Assembly (NCBI GenBank): GCA_951812925.1
Contig: OX638371.1
Span: forward strand, 2,108,001 to 2,172,000
Origin: Calliopum simillimum
Lineage: Eukaryota > Arthropoda > Insecta > Diptera > Lauxaniidae
Direction of reading: 5' to 3'
DNA length: 64,000 nt
Position numbers and translations under genes: made by a program. The notes under the pieces are model-generated. The model was not told where the DNA came from, searched no databases, and saw nothing but the letters and a program-made list of their open reading frames with translations. Of the stretch, positions 32,591 through 44,560 are shown one piece after another; positions within the stretch are counted from its first letter, which is position 1; each line of letters starts with the position of its first letter.

Positions 32591-35100
32591 ACATGGGTAA
32601 AAAAAAAGTTTTTTTTTTTCGACTTTTAGACTACAAAATAAATAAATATTGACATTGGTAAATTTTTTTGTTAAAAGTAATCGAATATCAATGCGAGTTA
32701 CTGCAATCAAGAAGCAAGCGAATAAAAAAAAGAAACTGCCAACAACTGTCAGAATTTGGCGATTTATTAACGAAAATTGAGTATTGAAAGTTGAGAGTTT
32801 TTTTTTACGGTAGCCTGAATCGCCAAAGGTTCAATACGACATCAAAACAACACAACCTTTAGCGACCTACAATTTATAACTTTGACAATTTGTTTGATGT
32901 ATCGCTTGATTTGTTAATGCGTTTGCGAAAAATTCTTCAGAAAAAGTAGCGAGATATCACATGAGGCAAAACAAAAAAGAAGAAAACTCCACTTTTGCAA
33001 AATCGACAGATAGCGATAGCGTGATTTTGCGATTTTCTTGTAGTGAGTTTTAAATTTATAACCAAACATTTGGTATAGACGCGATTTTGCGATTTATTTT
33101 TGTTGTACTCGCGCAATGTTTGTAAAAAGTCTTTCATGCGTCATGTTGTCTCTGCCACTGTCCATTCATTCCACTACTGTGTTGTCAATTTTAGTTCACT
33201 TCGGTGGAGTGAAGTTCACAAGTCCACTCCAATGCTATGAATGACCGTCCGAACGTTCTGTCTGTGAAGTGCGCTTGGCACAAAAATCTACGAGTTCGCT
33301 TATGTTGCCTGCCTGCCCGCTGATCTGCGTAAACATGTCAACATATAAATCGTCATGCAAAATGGAATTTTAAATCGTTTTTGACATTTGACATTTGCAA
33401 ATGTTCGACGACTATCGAAAGGTTGAAGTTTTTTTTTTTTAAAGAGCACATTGAGGCATTAAATCTCTTGACCATAGTAACACATATAAAAACTGTGGAT
33501 TTTTTTGACCCAAAAAAGTGCACTTATCTTGGGAGAGGCAACTTTCCTATAATGTGTGAATTTAATTTAACCGACTAAAGTTGTGAAATTATTTATTTTT
33601 CTTACTAACAATTTCTTAGCATTATATGCGTATCCCATTGTGACATAATTCAGAAAGGTCATAAGTTCATGTAACGCACAACATAACTCCCCCCTTACTT
33701 TTTTGTTTACCTTGACAACGTAGTGTACTCGCACGTTGCTGTTGCTTGTATGTTATGTTAAATGAATTAATGTCTTCACATAAACTTCCGCCTTTTTTCT
33801 TGGTTGTTACTCTGCCTGCTTGTCAGCAAGTGGTTTCCTCATGGACCACCTAGTAAACCGCATCAGAGTAGTTAAATTATGACCATGAGTTATGATATTA
33901 ATTTCTGCGTTACTGTGTTACTTGCGATTATTAATGTGACATGCTGCATTATTGTTATTACTTTACTTACAACTCAACTCAACTCCCATATGTGGAAGCG
34001 GGGGCCTTCATTATTTAGTGCGTTATGGTTGGGATACACAAATTCAATTTTGGCGCATTGTTTTTTAAATTATTGTCCTTAGATTTGTTCTTCAACTTTA
34101 AGTCTGTTATTTCTTTTCTTATTTTTTACCAAAAAACTAAAATTTTTTTTGGAACAAAGTTTTCTGCTGTCTTTTGTTGTAACTTTTACAAATCGTTAAG
34201 TCAAAATCTCTTACAGCCCAATTTTTATGACACATACATACAGCGAGCATCTTTGCTGTTTTCGACTTAGTACTGCTATAGCGTCCGTTCTGATTAGATG
34301 ATCAACAGGAAATATAGGCCAAAAACAAGCTTAATCTTTCTTCTCTTCAAATATGTGAACAATTTTGCCGAACTTAACACCATAAAAAAATAATGCACAA
34401 AAAACTATTTCGAAAACATTTTGACAGTGCGTACAGAGCTGGAATGTGAATATTTCCTAGTTTAAAAAAAACGGTTCCAATAGATTTCGTTGTGCTGAGT
34501 CCAAAACTGCCCACATGATCCCTCTACCTCGTCGGAATTTAGAGATATCTTAACCTTAAAGTGAAAAAAAAGTACTTTTTTGCTGTTTTTCAAATTAAAT
34601 TCAAGGGCATAAGGATTTTTTCTGCTCTATTCCGTAAAGTGCACTAGAATATTTTGCTCTTCCCCCATCATAGACGATTTTTCCTTGGAAAGTTATAGCC
34701 ACTCTAGGATGTAACTTTTTGGTCGCTCATTTAAGACTATCTCCGCTCAGTTTTTCTTTTTCTAACTGTAAATTTTTTAAATATTGAGTAAACAGAGAAC
34801 TAAAAGTGAAGAGAAAGAAAGGATTCAGTTCATTTTCAGTTTTGGTTTTTGAATAGTGAGTGTTCGTGCGTTTTTTTTCTTAAATGCTTAACAATTTTGT
34901 TAAGAATCCGCGTAAGATTTTTTTTATTACTAAACATATTCTTTTATATTTATATAACAAAATCAATAAACAATAAGAAGGGCTATCCACCAGTTTCAAT
35001 TTTTTTAAAAATACATAATTAATATTTTCATTGTGTTATTACTGTTTTTGCAACATTTTGTCATTCTCCGTTTAGTCATTCTCCGCATACTAATTCTCCT
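32591..35100. other. AT-rich interval, no gene
   Basis: No gene recognised. There are GCGATTTTGCGATTT-type short repeats near 33020-33090 and a stretch of ordinary AT-rich sequence after that. Frames at 33879-34270 lack motifs. Confidence 0.5.
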
Positions 35101-35570
35101 CTTGTTTTTTTTTTTTTGGTAGTGTTGCTTAAACCATTTATTCAAATTTAGTCTTAAGAGACATAAATAAAAAAAAAAAAATTCATGGTTGCCACTCAAT
35201 TTTTTTGTTAGTTTTGCTTAAACCAAAATTTAGTTCGTTTAGCTTTTAAAGATTTAAGGGTCGATCAATTTTTAATGATTCAAGCTATTATATTTAAGAT
35301 TTAAAATAAATTTTTGAAAAAAACCATCTGGAACCCATAAAAATTTATGTTGGAGACTAAAATTTATTTTAATTTTTTAAGCATATTACTTAAGCAAAAC
35401 TTAAAAAAAAACATATGGCAACCCTGAAAGCTTATGTTCATTTTTTAAAAATGTTCCAGGTCATCATATTCTATACCTTCAAGTAATAAAAATATAAAAT
35501 AATGAGTGGGGACAAAGAAAGGCATGTTTTGGTACATTTTTCGGAGATTTACCCAAATAAAAGTGAAAAA
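35101..35570 (+). repeat. family B repeat, uninterrupted copy
   Basis: This copy reads continuously through the point where the 31-32 kb copy is split by mini-me copy 2: CATGGTTGCCACTCAATTTT, then TTTTGTTAGTTTTGCTTAAA. It therefore acts as an empty paralogous site. It continues to GGTACATTTTTCGGAGATTT. Confidence 0.75.
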
Positions 35571-36206
35571 AGTGTGTACAGTTTTGCAGATTTTTTTAGG
35601 ACAAAGCAATTTTCAGTGAACTGTCGGAGCAGAGACCAGGCTAGATAGTTTAAATGCTGATCTTTGCTAATTCAGTTTGTCCGATTTCTTGGCATTAATC
35701 TCTAGAAAGAAATATTTCACATGATTATGATTGAAAGTGGCTCAGACACAAGCACATCAAAAACAGCTTCATTAAGTTTCCTTTCGATAACACCGTTCGA
35801 CGCAAAAAAAAACACATGAGAAAATCCAAAAAATTCTTAAAGTAGACGTTAAAAAAAAAATACCCGTGTCTCGTGGTTTTTCTCCAGCACGTCACATTTT
35901 TTTTAATCGATTTTTGAAGTTTTTTTATCCACTGTATATGAAAAAACCAAAAATACCGCATTCTTGTGTTAAATCGATGCATTTAACTATATGATCCTTA
36001 CATCTGAGCTGTATCATGTGCTCAGCAAACTTATGCAAGATATTGCGGGGACTATTTTTTTAGAAAATTTTAACCCTGTTTGACCCCCACATGTGGGTTA
36101 TTTTTGCCTTTTTCTTAAAAAGGTACAAAAATTACACCTAAAACAGGGGAATATTGAGTCAGAAATATTTGCTATTTAATCTCACTACTTGTTGCTGAAC
36201 ACTAAA

Positions 36207-36881
36207 CTAGTAAGGGTGTAAATTTTGGCCTGGCCAAAAAATAAATACCTTACACTGCAGTATTTTGAAAAGTTTGCTTATATGGGAGGTGCCACGCCCC
36301 CTTGTCTGATTTCACCCAATTGCTGAGAGCTTTCATTTATAATTCTTAGTGTCTGAGTCAAATTTGGTTCGAATATCTCAAAAAACGCTTTCAGTATAGC
36401 GTTTTGAAGCTTTTGCTTATATGGGAGGTGCCACGCCCTCTTGTCCGAATTCGCTCAAATTTTTATCAGAGCTTGCGCTTACAATTCGTAGTACTTATAT
36501 GTATTGTGGTTGCATTGTCGTGAAAAATACTCCTAAAATTGCATTTTGAATATAATTTTTGTATTGGCGGTAGGCGTGTCCGTTGACTGATTTTGCTCAT
36601 TTTCAATCCCCCGAGCTAACTTTGACGACGGAGGCAGTGTACCAAATTTCATTGAATTATCTTGCTCAGTTTTCCCAAAAAGTGTATTTCAACACACAGC
36701 CAGCCACCCAGCCAGCCAGCCAGCCAGCCTGCCACCCAGCCAGCCAGACAGACGGACATGGCTATATCGACTCAGGAGGTGACGCTGATCAAGAATATAT
36801 ATACTTTTCTATACCTGCCACGCCTCCTTCTCTGCGTTACAAACGGAAGGACAAAGTGAATATACCCTGGGTGTAGGGTAT
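36207..36881 (-). mobile_element. mini-me/DINE-type element, copy 3 (most complete)
   Basis: On the minus strand it starts ATACCCTACACCCAGGGTAT, continues with TTCACTTTGTCCTTCCGTTT and GTAACGCAGAGAAGGAGGCG, then the TTGATCAGCGTCACCTCCTG core and a long GTCT/GGCT tract (plus strand 36695-36745). It ends ACACCCTTACTAG at 36207. The CCAGCCAGCCAGCC tract is the expanded GTCY proto-microsatellite. Two 110-bp type units remain in the 3' half. Insertion was into an A/T run (CACTAAA^AAGC), confirmed by the uninterrupted paralogue near 63297. Confidence 0.88.
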
Positions 36882-37060
36882 AAAAAGCAAAATTTTATCC
36901 CGAAAGCAAAAAAATCGTTAAAATCAGTAAGCAGTTCTAACAATAAATATTTTCCAAATTTAACCCCACTGTAAAACTCTAAAACTACATTTTGGACAAA
37001 ACTCGTTCTCACAAGATCATAACGAAATCACACAAGGATCATTTTTCTGGAATACATTAA

Positions 37061-37123
37061 CCTATTATATCCTGTTTCTATGGGTCTTTTTGACCCCTTT
37101 TTCTAAAACTGAGCCAAAATGGG
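37061..37123. mobile_element. 63-bp TTAA-flanked hairpin
   Basis: TTAA at 37057-37060 and 37124-37127 flank CCTATTATATCCTG...GAGCCAAAATGGG. An equivalent of 74 bp sits at 63469-63542. It is small and the terminal match is short (CCYATT), so this is tentative. Confidence 0.45.
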
Positions 37124-37784
37124 TTAAAAAAATTTGCAAAAATATCCTACAAAAAATTTCACTAAGAGTTGCCAAAGACGAAAAATTCTTAAAACTTAAG
37201 GTAAGCGCGTCAGGGATGTAATTAATATGCAATGTGAAAAGTCCTATTTGATTTTAACGATTTTTTTGGTTTCGGACTCAAATTTCGACCTTTACGAGTT
37301 TAAAAACTAGTAGTGAAATTTTATGGAGCATATTTCTGTAGTACATACTGACTCAATATTTCCCTGTTTTGGGTCTCAGTTTTGTACCTTTTTAAGTAAA
37401 GAGCAAAAATGACCCACATGTCGTGGTCAAACAGGGTTAAAATTTGCCACAAAAATATTCCCCGCAATATCCAGCATAAGTTTGCTGAACACATGATACA
37501 CCCCAGATTTAAGGATCATATAGTTAAATTCATCGATTTAACACAAGAATGCGATATTTTTGATTTTCATATACAGTGGATAAAAAAACTTCAAAAATCG
37601 TTAAAAAAAAAAATGTGACGTGCTGGAGAAAAACCACGAGACACGGGTATTTTTTTTTTAACGTCTACCTTAAGAATTTTTTGGATTTTCTCATGTGTTT
37701 TAAAAAAAGTTCGAAATTGTTCCACAGTGTAATCAGTCGATTTGTCTACCTCAAATCAAAATCAAAGCTTCAACACGCCACCTA

Positions 37785-39387
37785 GGGGCTGTCCATAAAC
37801 TCCGTGACGCTAAAATTCGCAAAAATGAACCCCCTCCCCCCCCCCCCTATGTGACAAAAAGTGACGCTGGACCAGACCCCCCTAGCGTCATGTGACGGTA
37901 ACCGAAACCCCCCCCAATCCATATTCATAAGTTGTTTAAGTTGCCTTTTGAGGACACTGATATGCACGTATTTTCACGAACAATGCTAAATAGCAGAAAA
38001 AATATGTTTTCATTATAAGTTTCTATTTATATTCCTATTAATGTATCGAGCCCTAACCGCCACAAAGGCTTAACCGACACGATTTTTGAAAGAAATCGAT
38101 AACTCGCGTCCATAGCATCTTTCTTTCAAATTTCATGACTGCAAATAGTACCATTACGAAGTTATAGCGGAAGCAATTTTGACTTTTCAACTACAATGTA
38201 TGCAAGGAAAATTCAAAAAAAAGTTATACTGTAAAATTTGTTTTTTGTCGGTTAAGTCTTTTTGGCGGTTAAGTCTTTTTGGCGGTTAGGGCTCGATATA
38301 GTTGCACTAGTTTTGTAATTTTTTTTTTTTTTGTTAATCATTATTTTTGTATGCAAAAATTACAAAACTAATATTTTTAGTAGGTTATCAATCATTAAAG
38401 TTAGTTTTTATTTCTGTACTTTAATTCAACCTAATTGATGAAGCCTCTATTCTGACTAAATTGATGGGGTTGCATCAAGTTGAACTATACTGTGGAAGAG
38501 TACGCGAAATGTAGATGTAGCAGTTAAAAATCATATTTAAAAAAGTCCTTTCAGTTGCACCGAAATTTAAGAAAACGTCACGCGGAACTCGTGTAGCGTT
38601 CTTATTTTTAGGCCTCGTTTTCAATTATATTAAATAGAGTTCCATGAATTTAAACTTAACTATGAAAAAGCTCACATAGTTAAGTCAAGAACACTGTTTA
38701 GAAATATGTCATTCATTCACTTTTTAATAACTGACGTAAATTAAAAAGAAAAGCATTCAATTTTTTTTTTATAAAATTTTCAATAAAAAAATTTAAATGT
38801 TCGGGCAAAGGATAAAGGTAACACCTGAACTAATGAAGCTAAGTTTTGCCAAACTTACGAATTTAATTTCAATGAACCTTTAAATTAATTTCTTCAACAA
38901 AATTTAAAGTTTACTTTTTTTTAAATTTCTCAAAACTGTGACAAACTCAATGCTTTTACACGTATAAAAATTTAAAGAATTGAAATGATTGAGTTACATT
39001 AAACACAAGTTCAAATTTCTCTTTATATGCACTATTTAATTTGTACATGTTACACATTTATTTCTATAATTAGGCCAAACACTGAATACTCTACAGATTC
39101 GACAATCGTAAGAACTACTTAAGTACTATTATTGAATTTAAAAGATTCGATTGTTAATTCGAAGTTCGTAGAGTCAAAACGGCCTTTAAAATCCAATAAT
39201 GATACTTCTCTGACAACCAAATCGTAAAAAATTGAGAAAATTAGATGTTACTCTACCTTTGAATAACTTAAATTTAATTTAAAATTTTTTTCTTCTGAAA
39301 AATAGGTTATTTTAAACGCCGTCCCGTGACGCTTGCTCAAACCCCCTCCCCCCCCCTAGGAGCGTCACGGAGTTTATGGACAGCCCT
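37785..39387. mobile_element. family D TIR element, copy 1
   Basis: GGGGCTGTCCATAAACTCCG, TGACGCT at the left is matched inverted by AGCGTCACGGAGTTTATGGA, CAGCCCT at the right (27 bp). The next bases are C-runs (CCCCCTCCCCCCCC) at both ends, with further GTGACGC motifs, giving subterminal repeats. A second copy at 46266-47700 shares about 150 bases around CTAATTGATGAAGCCTCTAT, and a third end lies at 57760. No transposase is present. GGGGYTGTCCATAAA ends recur widely in insect genomes, but I do not assign a superfamily. Confidence 0.8.
38046..38296. mobile_element. 251-bp TA-flanked MITE nested in family D copy 1
   Basis: TCGAGCCCTAACCGCCA on the left is matched inverted by TGGCGGTTAGGGCTCGA-type sequence on the right, and TA flanks both ends (38044-38045, 38297-38298). 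The right side carries the 17-base unit GGTTAAGTCTTTTTGGC in tandem. The corresponding part of family D copy 2 lacks this element. Confidence 0.75.
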
Positions 39388-40695
39388 CTATGGTGCCTAA
39401 AAATAAATAGCCAGCCCTGGTTAATGCCAAATAAAATACAAACAAAATTAAATACCAATGAAGATCAAAAAGTTCAAATGAATGGTTGGGTATAAAACAA
39501 ACAAATTAAGTAATAGATCGATTAGATTTTTAAGAGTTTTCAATACGACAAATAACATCCCACCTAAGTCAACAAAACTCTCCAAAGCACCTCAACTATA
39601 TCACTAATAAATAATGCTGCAATGCACAGTGGGACAATCATTCGAGGCATGGCATTCTTTTTTTTACAGCGTACTTAATTTGTAATGAAACTTCCCTTTG
39701 GTCTACTGTTCAACATCTATCGGATGACTTAAACTTTGATCTGGCTATAAAAAGGAAATCTTCAACGCACAATAGATACTTAATGCGTTGCTTCCAAATG
39801 AATTAAATAAATGTTTTCGATCTTAATATTCGACATTTTCGACGTGACAGCGTCCCCCCTTTCGGTTCTGCATGCCATTTGACATACGTTGGCAGCTCTT
39901 AATTACGCTCATTATTGTTGTTGTGTTGTAACTCAAGTGTTTTTGTTGTTGTTGTTTTTGTGACTAGAAGCGATACACTTACAATTGTTAAACGCAACCC
40001 TTTGGAATTTTACATTCTCTGTTCTAAAATTAGCCCTATATTTGGCATGTTGTCCGTCCATTCGTTCTGTGTCTCTATTGTGTTGCGTGCCACACACACC
40101 GGCTGTTTCCAGTTGTTTTTACTTTTGTTGTTGCTGCTGTTGTTGTTGGTGGCTCACTTGAATGTTTACTTTAATGTTTACGCCATGTAATGTAAACTTT
40201 TGTGGATTAACGCAAAATGTGGCATACAAAGTACAGCGTGGTGCGCGGCTGCGGGGTTATATTGGCAGTATATGTCGATTGTGGAGGGTGTGGGGTGCTA
40301 CGAGATGACTGACTGAATTTCGTGATGATGTGTTTCATTAAAATTTGATGGTTTTAAAATATGATAAAATTTTTAATGTTCTTTATAAATGTGAAATTTA
40401 TGTTTACAAGTGTTTTAATGCAATTGGTGAGAATGCAACAACTACCAAAAAGTATTACTTGTACAACAAAAATAAGAAGAAAATGAAATTTAAAAAATTA
40501 TTTGACATCTTTCGTTGATACTTAGCATTACCACTTAGTATTTAACCTAATAAAAAATTATATCACGCATTTTAGCACATCACAGTCGATAGGAATGTGA
40601 AGTTTTGAAATCAGTATTGCCAGCTCAAAAGATGTCTGTGGGGATAAAAAAAAGTACTTCATATATCAGGACATATCTAAACATGTGATCTAATT
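39388..40695. other. AT-rich interval, no gene
   Basis: No gene recognised. TTGTTGTTG runs occur at 39915-39955 and 40120-40150. The frame at 39915-40190 is largely made of these runs. Confidence 0.5.
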
Positions 40696-40699
40696 TTTT

Positions 40700-41095
40700 C
40701 CGTTCCACACACTTCTGTTAAATTTTACCAGAATTTTAAGTCAAAATAGTGAACTCTGTACTGAAGTAAATTTTACCTTACAGTGTAGTTATCTTTTTAA
40801 AAAAAATTAAAGTGATATTTACCTAACTGTACAATATAAAAAAACCAATATAACGAACTGACCGCACTAGGATTCGAACCGTAGTCCGTCCGTGTGATAG
40901 ATAGAAATATTCTCTGCACTACTTGCCCATATGATCAAGTGGTATAAAATTTGTATATTAAGCAAATGTCTGTCCAAACATAAATATTTTTATTAGAATT
41001 TCAAATTCAAAATAGTTATATAAGTAAGGTAAGGTAATTTATGTTTCAAATTTAGTGTTAGTTACTTAAATTTTTCTCCGTGCACGGATTTTCCA
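40700..41095 (-). mobile_element. family A element, nearly complete copy
   Basis: On the minus strand it runs from CACGGAGAAAAATTTAAGTA through AAACATAAATTACCTTAC, ATTTTTATTAGAA-type sequence and the GGACAGACATTTGC landmark, the tRNA-like block, then GTAAGGTAAAATTTACTTCA and ACTTAAAATTCTGGTAAAAT to about 40700. It is collinear with the 51.4-kb copy. Length is about 400 bp and no protein is encoded. Confidence 0.75.
40862..40945 (-). repeat. tRNA-like block with perfect B box
   Basis: On the minus strand TGGGCAAGTAGTGCAG resembles a pol III A box and GGTTCGAATCC, about 45 bases downstream, is an exact B-box consensus, followed by TAGTGCGGTCAG. The T-stem pairs only partly, so it is tRNA-derived rather than a working tRNA. 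The block occupies the same position in the family A copies at 12.3 and 51.5 kb. Confidence 0.65.
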
Positions 41096-43960
41096 ATTTC
41101 GTAACGATAATCAAATTTTAAATTTTCTCTTAACTACTGAAACACTCCTTGACTTATTACTAAACTCTTTAATAAATCTTTTGACGCCGGTGAAAGGTAG
41201 AATTTTTTTTCTGATCAAAAAAAAATATACATAAGAAAGGGTTTAGTTCTGTAACAAAATATTTGGAAAGTTGATCCCTGTCCCAGTACCTATAATAATT
41301 TTTAAAATATTGACAAATTTTCGAACTCAAACATGCTGCACATTTACCAAAGAGGCCTAAAGTAAGCAACTTTTTTATAAAATTTCAAGCAACTTTTAGC
41401 GTGAAAGTATGCTATGCTTTTCTGATACTGATCGGGCCCTAAAAATGTTCGCATATCAAAAGTCATAGGTATCGAGTATCTATGTGACAGTGTAAGCACA
41501 CTTTAATTCTATGTAGGATCCCAAGAGGAAAAATTTCAAGCGCTTCTAAACCAAGCACTTAAAAAGTATTTGTCCCCATAGAAAGTTGGAAGCTGAAGAA
41601 AGCATTCAAATATCAAAATGGGTTCGAAATCCCAGCGCAAATGATTTTTTTTTTTAATTTTATTTTTATTTTTTATATATTTTTGTTATTTTTGTTTTTT
41701 TAAATAATTTTTCTTTTTTTTTTTCTTTTATTGTAATTTTTTCCCCTTTTTTAAGGGGGGAAGAGCTTATTGGTGAATAGGAAGCAATTCAAAAGGCTTT
41801 TTTTCCCTTGGGATGGTCAGCTATACACCTACACTTTCAGAAACCTATAAGCCTCGATGGCAACATATGCTATTACACCAACTATTGTTAAATGCTTTTC
41901 CCAATGTAACAATAAATATATCATTCCTAATGTTTCAGTTTGTCATACTGTGAAATTTTAACAAATCTATTTTAAAATGAATGATTTACTTTTAATTAGC
42001 TTTGTAACGCATTTTGCAAATGATTTCGCTGTGAACTCAACCCATTACACATCTTCTCACAACCCCTCATTATTTCACAGAAATCCAGGCCACATAATTT
42101 GTAACAAGTTCGAGTATTTCGTATTAAACACGTGACATTTTGCTACTGATGTTGCCGCATGTTTGACAAAGTTACTTTCATGAATGCTCCTTTTTTTGCT
42201 GTTCCTTTAAACATGACACTCGTAGTATTTGCCATTCAAAAAGGGTTGTAGAATGCTTGATTTTTCAATTTAGGTATTTTGTGAGTTTTGGGTAATTAAA
42301 AATAATTGCAATCAATTTAACGCACTTGTGAAGCTGCTACCCTCGTTGTTTTGTTTTTGCAATTTGCTGGCAAATGTAGTTTTAACCGCAAAACACATTG
42401 AATGAATAACTTAATTGATGGCAATTCATTTTATTTATTTAAATGATTTTTCACTTTGATTAATGTCAAGTTGTTGTAGTTTTTATGTACATAGTTAAAT
42501 ACACTAAGGAAAATTTGTGCAGCGAAACATTTTGATAAGTTTGCTTGAGGCACTACAATCATATTTCATCCATCCTTCCGCAGTTTTGATTGTTCGTTCA
42601 CATATTTACCATAACCTTTAAAATTGAGATTGAGCATTGATAGACTTTTAACACTTGTACAGCGTGATACCACAAAAAAGTGTAAATAAAAAAATACTTA
42701 ATGAAAGCAAAAGAAAAATCCGCGAAATATGTCAAAATGTCAATAAAAATAAGATTATCCGCGCAATCACACACACACTCAGACATACATACGCTTTTTT
42801 TCCCTACAAGCACAGCCAGTGTAGAACTCACTATTATTCACATTAAGTCACATCTGGTCAGCTTAATGGAAACACGAAGGAAGAAAAAAAGCAGTAACAA
42901 ATTGATTAATAAAAGTGCGCATTTATTCATTTTGTTTTTGCGTGTAAAAGAGTAATAAATGAAAATGAAAATGAAAATAAAACACAAAAAAATAAAAAAT
43001 CAAACAGCGGCTTAAAAATGGCTGCTGTAACCAAAAATGGTGTCAATTAATTTACAACTGTTGAGTGATTTATGGTGTTGGTTCAACTCCTTCGCAATCG
43101 TTATGGCAGAGTTAAATAAAAACCAATCAAAAATAACAAATAATTAATGATTTTATATGGTGCCAACAAGCACAGTTGTGAATATTTAGTTGAGTCGTTT
43201 GGTGAGTACCTATGGGGAAAAGAAGCGCTTCAAACGGCTTTCTGAAGGGCTTCTTTTGTAATGCGGTGATAGATAGAAACATTTTATCACATTGCAATGT
43301 TTGACAAACCTGTTAGACCCTTATAACGCTGACCTATATGATGAAGGGGTATACAATTTGTACATTATGAAAATTTTGAAACATAAATGTCTCTTGAAAC
43401 AAAATTTGCTTACTGCAGGCTTACAAAAAATCATTTTGTGTTTAGTTTCAATTCAATTAAACAAAAATAAATTAATAAAAAAAAAAAAACACAATAAAAA
43501 AGTAAAACAAAAAAAAAAAAAAAAGAAATGAAGAACATCACAAACTTGTGTAAGATGTGGTGTAAACAATGTCAAAACGATCAAGAAATTTGTTGATGGA
43601 AGTGGTATAGTGCAAAAAAATACTACCAAATATTTTTTCAAAATTCAAAAAAATGGCGGAGATATGGGACTTTGAAATTTTTAGGTTATTTTGAAGAAGA
43701 AGTTTGAGAAGCTATAACTTTAGTTGCATTTGTCCAATTCTCAATTTCAAGGTTGTTAAGTGTAACTTACAAGCCCACCAAATATTGGAGTTGGCCTGCC
43801 AGTGGTTCTCCAGAAAAACAATAAAATAAATAAATAATCTTCCGCATTTTTTCAGTACATTTTTTTTCCATATAAAATTCTTATTCAGCGCCTACTAGAA
43901 AAGAGCAAGCATCCCCAATAACTGCTCATTAGGTTACTGGTTGCTTAAAATCATCTTTTA
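41096..43960. other. AT-rich interval, no gene
   Basis: No gene recognised. Near 41622 ATGGGTTCGAAATCCCAGCG is another B-box-like word, followed at 41645-41760 by a 110-base T-rich tract ending in CCCC..AAGGGGGG. That combination could be a decayed tRNA-derived SINE. The rest is unassigned, including poly-A tracts at 43480-43525 that create lysine-rich frames. Confidence 0.45.
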
Positions 43961-43964
43961 ACGT

Positions 43965-44560
43965 CGTATTCGGTTTCAGAGCACCAAAAACCTAGAAATT
44001 GATATGGTTATATTTTATATTTTTATAAAAAGTGTAATTTTATCCCATTGAGCTTGATTCCTGCTCACCAAAAAACCCAAATATGCACATACATATTTAA
44101 TTATTATAAAAAGCCCACTTTCAACCCTTTGGGCGATTATAAGAGGGTCCTAAGGGGTTACTTGGTAGTTGACATAATTTTTGAACATCATTTTCAGTTT
44201 CAGAGCACCAAAAAACCTAAAAATTGATATACATTTTATATTTTTACGAAATGTGAAATTTTAACCTCCTTGTAGGGGGTGTTAGGGGGTACCTGTGCTA
44301 CTAAAATTATTATTTTCGTCATCTTCTTTTCCAGCTCACCAAAAAACCCACAAATATAGTTTCCTTATAAATTTTTATTTCATCCCTTTTGAGGGCTATG
44401 AGGGGGCTACTAGGAGGTGACTAGGTGTTCAAAATTATTTTTTGACTTTATTCTCGCTTTCAGAGCACATAAAAACCTAGCAATATGCACACATTTAAAA
44501 TTTTTAGAACAAGTAAAATTCTAAACCCTAAGAGAGTATTAAGAGGGCGCTGGCGGGAAA
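43965..44560 (+). repeat. degenerate tandem repeat, about 120-bp units
   Basis: TTTCAGAGCACCAAAAACCTAG near 43975, CTGCTCACCAAAAAACCCAA near 44056, TTTCAGAGCACCAAAAAACC near 44203, CCAGCTCACCAAAAAACCCA near 44332 and TTTCAGAGCACATAAAAACC near 44458 mark five units. Two alternating versions (CAGAGCAC and GCTCACC) occur, so the real period may be a pair of about 240 bp. GAGGGNNNTAAGGGG-type words end each unit. No coding capacity is seen. Confidence 0.75.

Larger units (their letters stand above)
36074..37436. mobile_element. piggyBac-like MITE in the centre of family C copy 2
   Basis: TTAA at 36070-36073 and 37437-37440 flank CCCTGTTTGACCCCCACATG on the left and its inverse (ACATGTCGTGGTCAAACAGG, G) on the right. 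Arms continue with CTTTTT..AAAAAGGTACAAAA and ACAGGGGAATATTGAGTCAG. Inside lie mini-me copy 3 and a 63-bp TTAA-flanked hairpin. No transposase is visible. Confidence 0.75.
35812..37705. mobile_element. family C palindrome, copy 2
   Basis: CACATGAGAAAATCCAAAAA at 35812 is matched inverted at 37675-37700. Arms of about 260 bp pair through ATACCCGTGTCTCGTGG, CTCCAGCACGTCACATTTTT and TTGTGTTAAATCGATG, and the same words occur in copy 1 at 27.7-27.95 and 28.1-28.3 kb. The terminal 500 bases present in copy 1 are missing on both sides. The centre is a TTAA-flanked element (36074-37436). Confidence 0.82.

Noticed and set aside
41640..41760. poly-T tract as retrotransposon tail
   Set aside because: A B-box-like word precedes it, but no element body or target duplication could be defined, so only a note was kept in the interval entry.
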